Shown: piece by piece, positions 48,621-53,977 of the stretch
How positions within the stretch are numbered: position 1 is the stretch's first letter
Layout of the letters: every line of letters starts with the position of its first letter
Assembly (NCBI RefSeq): GCF_009707515.1
Contig: NZ_WLYI01000035.1
Span: forward strand, 1 to 53,977
Source: Pseudomonas karstica
GTDB taxonomy: Bacteria > Pseudomonadota > Gammaproteobacteria > Pseudomonadales > Pseudomonadaceae
Direction of reading: 5' to 3'
DNA length: 53,977 nucleotides
Translations under genes and position numbers: made by a program
Notes under the pieces: model-generated
What the model was told of the DNA's origin: nothing
The model's database searches: none
What the model saw: only the letters and a program-made list of their open reading frames with translations

Positions 48621-50615
48621 ATGGAAAAAATACGGGCTTCCTTGGTGGGATTACCGCGTCGTAAAAAACGACTGCTTCAGGTGTTTACTGACGTTTTTGT
48701 TGTCTGGGCGGCGCTTTGGCTGGCCTTTGTCGTACGTCTGGGCATTGATGACATGATCAACCCGTTTCGTGGTCATTTGTGGCTGTTCCTGGCGGCTCCC
48801 GTTGTTGCGATTCCTTTGTTTATACGTTTTGGCATGTATCGCGCTGTCATGCGCTATTTTGGTAATGACGCGCTGATTGCCATTATCAAGGCCGTGAGCC
48901 TGTCGTCCTTGATACTCGGGGTTATCGTCTACTGGTACAGCAATCATCAAGCTGTGGTCCCGCGCTCGATCATTTTCAACTACTGGTGGTTGAGCCTGAT
49001 CATGGTCGGCGGCCTGCGTTTAGCCATGCGCCAGTATTTCCTGGGGGATTGGTTCTATGCGACGCAACATGTCCCTTTCACCAATCACGACGATGGCCTG
49101 CCACGCGTCGCCATTTACGGTGCCGGCTCGGCGGGCAACCAACTGGTGGCCGCCCTGCGCATGGGGCGTTTGATGCGCCCAGTGGCCTTTATCGACGACG
49201 ACCTGAGTATCTCTGACCGCGTTATTGCCGGCTTGCATGTTTACAAGCCCAAGCATATCCAGCGAATGATCGATACCACCGGCGCTCAAGAGATTCTGCT
49301 CGCTATTCCTTCATCCAATCGTGGGCGCCGTCGGGAAGTCCTCGGGTTCCTGGAAGGCTTTCCGTTGCATGTACGCAGTGTTCCCGGTTTCATGGACCTG
49401 GCCAGCGGCCGGGTCAAGGTAGACGACATCCAGGAAGTTGATATCGCCGACTTGCTGGGGCGCGATGCGGTACCGGCACAAGACGAGTTGCTGGAGCATT
49501 GCATCAAGGGCCAAAGCGTCATGGTAACGGGGGCAGGCGGCTCTATCGGGTCCGAGCTTTGCCGACAGATTCTGGCCCTGCGTCCAACTACGCTGCTGCT
49601 CTTCGATCACAGCGAGTTCAACCTCTACAGTATCTTGTCCGAGCTTGAGCAGCGCATCACTCGTGAATCGTTGCCCGTAAAGCTGTTGCCGATACTGGGC
49701 TCGGTTCGCAATCAGTCCAAGTTGCTGGACGTGATGAATACCTGGCATGTAGATACCGTCTACCACGCCGCCGCTTACAAGCATGTCCCGATGGTCGAGC
49801 ACAATATCGCCGAAGGTGTGCTGAACAATGTCATTGGTACGCTGAACACAGCCCAGGCCGCGCTTCAGACAGGCGTTGCAAACTTTGTGCTCATCTCTAC
49901 CGACAAAGCCGTGCGCCCGACTAATGTGATGGGCAGCACTAAACGTCTGGCAGAGTTGACGCTCCAGGCGCTCAGCCGTGAACTGGCCCCCATCTTGTTT
50001 GGCGACAAGTCCAACGTGTCACGGGTCAATAAAACCCGCTTCACCATGGTCCGCTTTGGCAATGTGCTGGGCTCGTCCGGCTCGGTGATACCGTTGTTCC
50101 ACAAGCAGATCAAATCCGGTGGGCCGCTGACGGTAACTCATCCAAAAATAACCCGTTATTTCATGACCATCCCGGAAGCGGCTCAGTTGGTCATTCAAGC
50201 GGGTTCCATGGGGCTGGGCGGTGATGTATTTGTACTGGACATGGGCGAACCGGTAAAAATCGTCGAATTGGCTGAGAAGATGATTCATCTATCAGGCCTG
50301 AGTATTCGCTCCGACAAGAACCCCCATGGCGACATCTCCATCGAATTCAGCGGTCTGCGCCCTGGTGAAAAGCTTTACGAAGAGTTGCTGATCGGTGACA
50401 ACGTTGTCGCCACCCAACACCCGATGATCATGAGTGCTAACGAAGATCACCTGGGCTGGGAGGTACTCAAGGCCAAGCTCACAGAGCTGCTTGCGGCCGT
50501 GGAGCAGGATGACTACAACCGGGTTCGCCAACTGCTGCGCGATACCGTCAGCGGTTATGCGCCAGACAGTGAAATCGTCGACTGGATCTACCAGCAACGC
50601 CGTCTCGAACCCTGA
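48621..50615 (+). CDS. wbpM: UDP-GlcNAc 4,6-dehydratase WbpM
   Basis: 664 residues, like P. aeruginosa WbpM. Four N-terminal transmembrane helices (about 20-130), a first Rossmann-like domain with AIYGAGSAGNQLV (about 180-270), and a C-terminal SDR dehydratase with VMVTGAGGSIGSELC. The catalytic motif is MxxxK (NVMGSTKR) with Met in place of the usual Tyr, as known for WbpM/FlaA1. It makes UDP-4-keto-6-deoxy sugars for O-antigen. ATG 48621 is favoured by homology; GTG 48606 with GGGAG upstream is an alternative, and 48552 seems too far upstream. Last conserved gene of the locus. Confidence 0.94.
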   Translation: MEKIRASLVGLPRRKKRLLQVFTDVFVVWAALWLAFVVRLGIDDMINPFRGHLWLFLAAPVVAIPLFIRFGMYRAVMRYFGNDALIAIIKAVSLSSLILGVIVYWYSNHQAVVPRSIIFNYWWLSLIMVGGLRLAMRQYFLGDWFYATQHVPFTNHDDGLPRVAIYGAGSAGNQLVAALRMGRLMRPVAFIDDDLSISDRVIAGLHVYKPKHIQRMIDTTGAQEILLAIPSSNRGRRREVLGFLEGFPLHVRSVPGFMDLASGRVKVDDIQEVDIADLLGRDAVPAQDELLEHCIKGQSVMVTGAGGSIGSELCRQILALRPTTLLLFDHSEFNLYSILSELEQRITRESLPVKLLPILGSVRNQSKLLDVMNTWHVDTVYHAAAYKHVPMVEHNIAEGVLNNVIGTLNTAQAALQTGVANFVLISTDKAVRPTNVMGSTKRLAELTLQALSRELAPILFGDKSNVSRVNKTRFTMVRFGNVLGSSGSVIPLFHKQIKSGGPLTVTHPKITRYFMTIPEAAQLVIQAGSMGLGGDVFVLDMGEPVKIVELAEKMIHLSGLSIRSDKNPHGDISIEFSGLRPGEKLYEELLIGDNVVATQHPMIMSANEDHLGWEVLKAKLTELLAAVEQDDYNRVRQLLRDTVSGYAPDSEIVDWIYQQRRLEP

Positions 50616-50670
50616 GTTCACACCCTGTAACGCAGCCATTTTTGACTATCCCCGTGCATCACCTAAGTTT

Positions 50671-50700
50671 GAAAAGCAGCTTCGGAAAAGCTGCTTTTCT
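50671..50700 (+). terminator. Rho-independent terminator after wbpM
   Basis: 12-bp stem GAAAAGCAGCTT / AAGCTGCTTTTC with a CGGAA loop and a pyrimidine-rich tail, 55 nt after the wbpM stop. Confidence 0.75.
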
Positions 50701-50724
50701 CACTGATGTCATGGAGCGTCCTTA

Positions 50725-51060
50725 ATGCGTAAATCCTGTTTCTCTTCCCTGGTTTTTGCCGTCCTCACCAGTCTGTCACTGGCTGTCACCGCTGCACCCT
50801 CTGCCAAACCGGAGTCTCCCACGCCCATCGCCGCCCAGATGGCCCAGGCTGAGCAAACCTCCATCAAGGTCAATCTCAATAGTGCCAACGCCGGGACCCT
50901 CCAGCGCGATCTGTTCGGTATTGGTGCAGCCAAGGCCAAGGCAATCATTGCTTACCGTGAGTCCAATGGGTCATTTACGGCGGTGGATGAATTGCTGGAA
51001 GTGAAGGGGATTGGCAAGGCGCTTCTGGAGAAGAATCGCGAGAGGCTGGAGGTCAAATAA
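50725..51060 (+). CDS. ComEA-like helix-hairpin-helix protein
   Basis: 111 residues: signal peptide (about 1-23, ending TAA), a linker, and a C-terminal ComEA-type helix-hairpin-helix domain (VNLNSANAGTLQRDLFGIG and VDELLEVKGIGKALLEKN). ComEA relatives bind double-stranded DNA in the periplasm during uptake; in Pseudomonas the role of this orphan is not established. The same gene follows wbpM in P. aeruginosa, marking the end of the O-antigen region. Confidence 0.88.
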   Translation: MRKSCFSSLVFAVLTSLSLAVTAAPSAKPESPTPIAAQMAQAEQTSIKVNLNSANAGTLQRDLFGIGAAKAKAIIAYRESNGSFTAVDELLEVKGIGKALLEKNRERLEVK

Positions 51061-51083
51061 ACCTGCAGTTATAGTCAGCCTGG

Positions 51084-51108
51084 GGCCGGTCACTGACCGG
51101 CCTTTTTT
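51084..51108 (+). terminator. Rho-independent terminator after the comEA-like gene
   Basis: Stem GGCCGGTC / GACCGGCC with a 3-nt loop and six T, 23 nt after the stop. Confidence 0.88.
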
Positions 51109-51208
51109 CCCTCTGCTGTTTCTGCGTTTTCAGATTAATGTGACGGTGAATATCACATTGTCTTTGGCGGCCCCGATCGCCTACCTACCGCTGATGGAGG
51201 ATTTCACT

Positions 51209-52057
51209 ATGTACAAAGACTATCCCGCCGCGTATCAGGTCAGTAAGGGCTCGGCGTTGCAGGTCGACAAGGGGTTTTACGAGCGGGTTCGTGATGCGGT
51301 TGATCAGCGCACGCTGATTGAGCAGTTCGATGTGCCGATCCGCACGGGGCGGGCCTGGAAGGTTCCGGCCGGGCATGTATTCCGGGTGACCACGCCGGTG
51401 GGCCCGCAGGTGGGTGATTTCAACGTGTGGAATGCCAATGACCCCCGCGAGCGCTTGTGGGCGGCGCGTACCCGGCAGTTGCAGGGGGCTCATGTCAGTA
51501 CCCACGACCGGCTCTGGTCGAATCTACCGTTCCTGCGGCCGCTGGTGACCATTACGGATGACAGCCTGGCTGGTTATGGCATTGATGAGCATGGTGGGCG
51601 TCTGCATGATCTGCTTGGCACCCGTTGCGACCCTTATGTGAACAAGATGCTCACTGGTGAGGACTTCCACCACCATTGCCATTCAAACCTGACGCGGGCG
51701 GTGTTACCCCATGGGCTGACGGAGTTCGATGTGCATGACGTGCTGAATATCTTCCAGTGCACGGGACTCAATCACGACGATATGTATTTCATGAAAGCCT
51801 GCCCGGCGCAGAAGGGCGACTACCTGGAGTTTTTTGCCGAGATTGATCTGCTGTGTGCGCTATCGACGTGCCCGGGTGGGGATTTGTCGCTGCCGATGTG
51901 GGGGCCTGAGGCACAGGATCCATTGACGGTGTGTCGTCCGCTGGGGGTTGAGATCTATCGCTTGGAAGAAGCGTTGCTCAAAGGCTGGAGCCAGCCCGAG
52001 CGTGCGGCCTACAACGGCCAGCACGGGCTGCATATTGCCAAGGCGGCATGGGAATAA
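51209..52057 (+). CDS. DUF1989 / urea carboxylase-associated family protein
   Basis: 282 residues with the DUF1989 pattern: a VPAGHVFRVTTPVGPQVGDFNVWNA-like core (about 50-72), FHHHCHSNLTRAV (metal-binding His cluster) and VLNIFQCTG. Members are thought to bind a metal in a cupin-like fold and often accompany urea carboxylase genes, which are absent here, so the role is open. The start at 51209 has GGAGG at 8 nt; the 66 extra codons upstream cross a terminator. Confidence 0.8.
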   Translation: MYKDYPAAYQVSKGSALQVDKGFYERVRDAVDQRTLIEQFDVPIRTGRAWKVPAGHVFRVTTPVGPQVGDFNVWNANDPRERLWAARTRQLQGAHVSTHDRLWSNLPFLRPLVTITDDSLAGYGIDEHGGRLHDLLGTRCDPYVNKMLTGEDFHHHCHSNLTRAVLPHGLTEFDVHDVLNIFQCTGLNHDDMYFMKACPAQKGDYLEFFAEIDLLCALSTCPGGDLSLPMWGPEAQDPLTVCRPLGVEIYRLEEALLKGWSQPERAAYNGQHGLHIAKAAWE

Positions 52058-52062
52058 CCTAC

Positions 52063-52230
52063 TCAGCGATCCTGTGCGTCCTTGGCATCGGCCTGGGCGT
52101 TGCGTTCGGCCACGCGCTTGCGCTGTTCGTCGGTCAATTCCACTTTGTTGGCGCTGTCACGCAGCATCAACAATCCGCCGACGATCGAACCGATCGCGAC
52201 CGCCATAATCAACCACGCATACCACGGCAT
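52063..52230 (-). CDS. DUF2897-like small membrane protein
   Basis: 55 residues: one transmembrane helix (about 2-22, MPWYAWLIMAVAIGSIVGGL) then a charged, Lys/Arg/Glu-rich tail (ELTDEQRKRVAERNAQ). GGAGAG is well placed before the ATG (52230). Convergent with the DUF1989 gene, 5 nt apart. Function unknown. Confidence 0.75.
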   Translation of the reverse strand: MPWYAWLIMAVAIGSIVGGLLMLRDSANKVELTDEQRKRVAERNAQADAKDAQDR

Positions 52231-52253
52231 AAGGCTCTCCTTGAGGCAGATTG

Positions 52254-52275
52254 CCGTGGGAGAGTTTTCCCACGG
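52254..52275. other. Hairpin upstream of the small membrane gene
   Basis: CCGTGGG / CCCACGG, 7 bp with an 8-nt loop, 24 nt before the minus-strand start. It would lie in that gene's leader, or terminate something read from the right; no T run supports termination on the minus strand. Confidence 0.4.
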
Positions 52276-52508
52276 TATTAGCTGCTTTGAGTAACGGGCT
52301 TGGTCACTGGTTTCATTGTAGCCCTGTTCGACACCGTTCCATGGCCATGGCCTATAAAGGCAAGACGCCAGAGGTTGGCCTGAGTGTAACCGCTCCATGA
52401 ACCGTACGCTGTTATACGTTGATGCATAGGGTTCGATTGCCCTGCAACGACGTCATGGAGGACATGCTCTACCAAAATAAATCAGTTATTATATGATGGC
52501 TTTTTCGA

Positions 52509-53725
52509 ATGTCTCAGGAAGTACATGCTCAAGTGGAAATAATAAGTGCATTTGCTGCATTAATAGCAGTTATGGTTGCGTTGTTATCGACTCACTTAAT
52601 CGTGAATAAGCTGATAACCCCTTCGTCTCAAGGTCGATTTGTAACTATCGATGGTTTACGAGGGTATCTTGCTTTTTTTGTGTTTCTTCATCACTCGTGT
52701 ATATGGTATTACTATTTGCAATCAGGCGTTTGGGCTTTACCTCCCTCTAGGCTTTTTGTGCATTTCGGTCAAATGGGTGTTGCTCTATTTTTCATGATTA
52801 CGGGTTTTCTTTTTTTAATAAGTTGTTGGATGAACGTGAGCACGGTGTCGACTGGCTTCGTTTATATGTCTCTCGTTTTTTGAGATTGACGCCTCTTTAT
52901 TTGTTTTCCATGGCTCTATTGTTTTTGATTGTATGGGTGCTCACTAAGAACGGGCCGGCGCAACCTGTGGAGAAAATTTTGATAGAGGGCTTGAAGTGGA
53001 TCGGCTTTAGGGTTTTTGGCGACCCTGATTTAAACGGCCTGTTAGGGACAAGGTACATTATTGCCGGAGTGACTTGGACGTTACCTTATGAGTGGTTCTT
53101 CTATCTGTTTCTCCCAGTTATTGCACTGGTTACGGGGCACCGTCCACCTATCAAGTATTTATTTTTAACGGCATTGGCGGTATATATATTTAATTCGTAT
53201 GGTTATAGACTTGATTTTGGTTGGTTGTTTTTAGGCGGGGCGGGCGCGGCCTTTCTGGTTCGCTACGATCGCTTTACTGCTTTTGCCGTTTCAAAATGGG
53301 CAACATGTATTGTGGTTGGGGTTCTTGCGTTCACCGTGGCGTTCTATCCAACAATCTATGAGAAAAGTGCACCGCGGCTGTTGTTGGTGCTTGTCTTTTG
53401 CCTCGTCGCTGGAGGGAATAGCCTCTTCGGTCTGCTCGGGATAAAAGTATCACGTGCTATGGGTGAAATGGCATATAGCATTTACCTGCTTCATGGGATT
53501 TTATTATTTGTGACTTTCAAGTTTGTGTTTGGAAGTGTAAGTGCCAGCCAACTGACACCCCTTCAGTATTGGGGGGTGGTCGTGTTAATTACCCCTATTC
53601 TGATATTTGTATGCGGTTTAACTTTCAAATTTATAGAAAATCCTGCAATGAGGAGTGTCGGCGCACTGACCGGATGGATCAGGGCCAAGAAAAATGTTCG
53701 GTTGGAAGGCGAGAGCGCTCGTTAA
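52509..53725 (+). pseudogene. O-antigen acyltransferase (OafA-type), frameshifted in a T7 tract
   Basis: Two overlapping frames encode consecutive parts of one acyltransferase-3 protein. Part one (52509-52883) has GRFVTIDGLRGYLAFFVFLHHS and FHFMITGFLF-like membrane helices (FFMITGFLF seen); part two (52823-53725) continues LLDEREHGVDWLRLYVSRFLRLTPLYLF and on through about eight helices to KFIENPAM. Adding one T to the T7 run at 52810-52816 would restore a single frame (FLFFNK) of about 405 residues. Such enzymes acetylate or otherwise acylate O-antigen. The body is AT-rich. It may be a true pseudogene, a slippage-controlled gene or a sequencing error. Confidence 0.8.
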
Positions 53726-53743
53726 TCTGGTCGAGCTGGCCAA

Positions 53744-53824
53744 GTCGAAAAAGTTTACCTCGACCCCAAACCCGTGGATTTCCAAAAGCCCATCGATGGT
53801 TTGACCGCGCTGGTTGAGTTGGCG
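53744..53824 (+). mobile_element. IS66-family TnpB remnant
   Basis: 27 codons read VEKVYLDPKPVDFQKPIDGL followed by TALVELA, matching the N-terminal region of IS66 TnpB (the family pattern is VYLxPKPVDFRKSIDGL). No start codon context, no transposase or inverted repeats nearby. A scrap of an old insertion. Confidence 0.65.
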
Positions 53825-53861
53825 GTTGCGCTAGCGAGAGCTTTGCGGAAGGGATGGAAAC

Positions 53862-53885
53862 ATGCGCCTGTGGGTACAGGCGCAT
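53862..53885 (-). terminator. Hairpin downstream of the partial minus-strand gene
   Basis: Perfect 10-bp stem ATGCGCCTGT / ACAGGCGCAT with a 4-nt loop, 5 nt past the minus-strand stop, followed on that strand by GTTTCC. Position fits a terminator although the T run is short. Confidence 0.55.
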
Positions 53886-53890
53886 TATGC

Positions 53891-53977
53891 CTAGTGCTGC
53901 TTCGCAAGACACTCGCGCAATGCTTCGCGCCATTGCGGTTGAACGACTTGCCATTGTTGTTGCAGGCGGCTGCAATC
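53891..53977 (-). CDS. 3' end of an unidentified gene (runs off the window)
   Basis: The last 28 codons of a minus-strand frame are open to the window edge and end in TAG at 53891-53893. They read DCSRLQQQWQVVQPQWREAL then RECLAKQH, with Pseudomonas-like codons (CTG, CAA/CAG, CGC, GCG). A stem-loop follows at the right distance. Too little is visible to name it. Confidence 0.45.
   Translation of the reverse strand, partial: DCSRLQQQWQVVQPQWREALRECLAKQH

Noticed and set aside
52280..52500. tRNA-like GGTTCGATTGCCC in the spacer before the acyltransferase
   Set aside because: The T-arm-like motif stands alone; no acceptor, D or anticodon stems could be fitted around it.

Overview
The window looks like the chromosome of a Pseudomonas, most likely of the P. 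fluorescens group. The reasons are the high GC with Pseudomonas codon use in the housekeeping genes, the gene order mtnA / gyrA-serC-pheA-hisC-tyrA/aroA-cmk-rpsA-ihfB-wzz followed by an O-antigen locus ending in wbpM and a comEA-like gene (the order I remember from P. aeruginosa PA3169 down to PA3140), the fused tyrA-aroA gene, an RbdA-type GGDEF-EAL protein, and intergenic REP-like repeats typical of that group. The assignment rests on recognition, not on a database search.

Layout. (1) 1-9482: fumC (minus), then a plus-strand block of a DUF2059 protein, BolA, TrhO, a DsbA-like protein, an ABC exporter, an RbdA-like c-di-GMP protein and a TenA/PqqC-fold protein. (2) 9485-13183: a strong hairpin, then the minus-strand group mtaD-ubiG-mupP-yciK (MTA salvage, ubiquinone, peptidoglycan recycling), divergent from mtnA. 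(3) 14419-19383: a very large dermonecrotic-toxin-like gene sitting between mtnA and gyrA, which are neighbours in P. aeruginosa. (4) 19712-31606: gyrA, then a compact operon for serine and aromatic amino acid synthesis (serC, pheA, hisC, tyrA-aroA), cmk and rpsA, then ihfB and a LapA-domain gene. (5) 31971-50615: a Wzx/Wzy-type O-antigen locus: wzz, wecB and wecC (UDP-ManNAcA), wzx, wzy, a GT2, a two-domain oxidoreductase, a heparinase II/III-fold protein, a GT4, then a PglC-like initiating transferase, PglD-like acetyltransferase, DegT aminotransferase and WbpM dehydratase (together consistent with a 2,4-diacetamido-2,4,6-trideoxyhexose as first sugar). (6) 50725-53977: a ComEA-like protein, a DUF1989 protein, a small DUF2897-like protein, a frameshifted O-acyltransferase, an IS66 TnpB scrap and the 3' end of an unidentified minus-strand gene.

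The most interesting parts are the accessory ones. They are the giant toxin with a C-terminal GEAH...DH module; a degenerate 3' remnant of a WbpL-type (MraY-family) initiating transferase just upstream of wbpM, next to a functional-looking PglC-type initiator; an acyltransferase interrupted by a one-base deficit in a T7 tract; a decayed gene between the GT2 and the two-domain oxidoreductase; a compositional mosaic inside that oxidoreductase; and a 635-bp untranslated stretch before wecB. No rRNA, CRISPR array or complete insertion sequence was seen, and no convincing tRNA.
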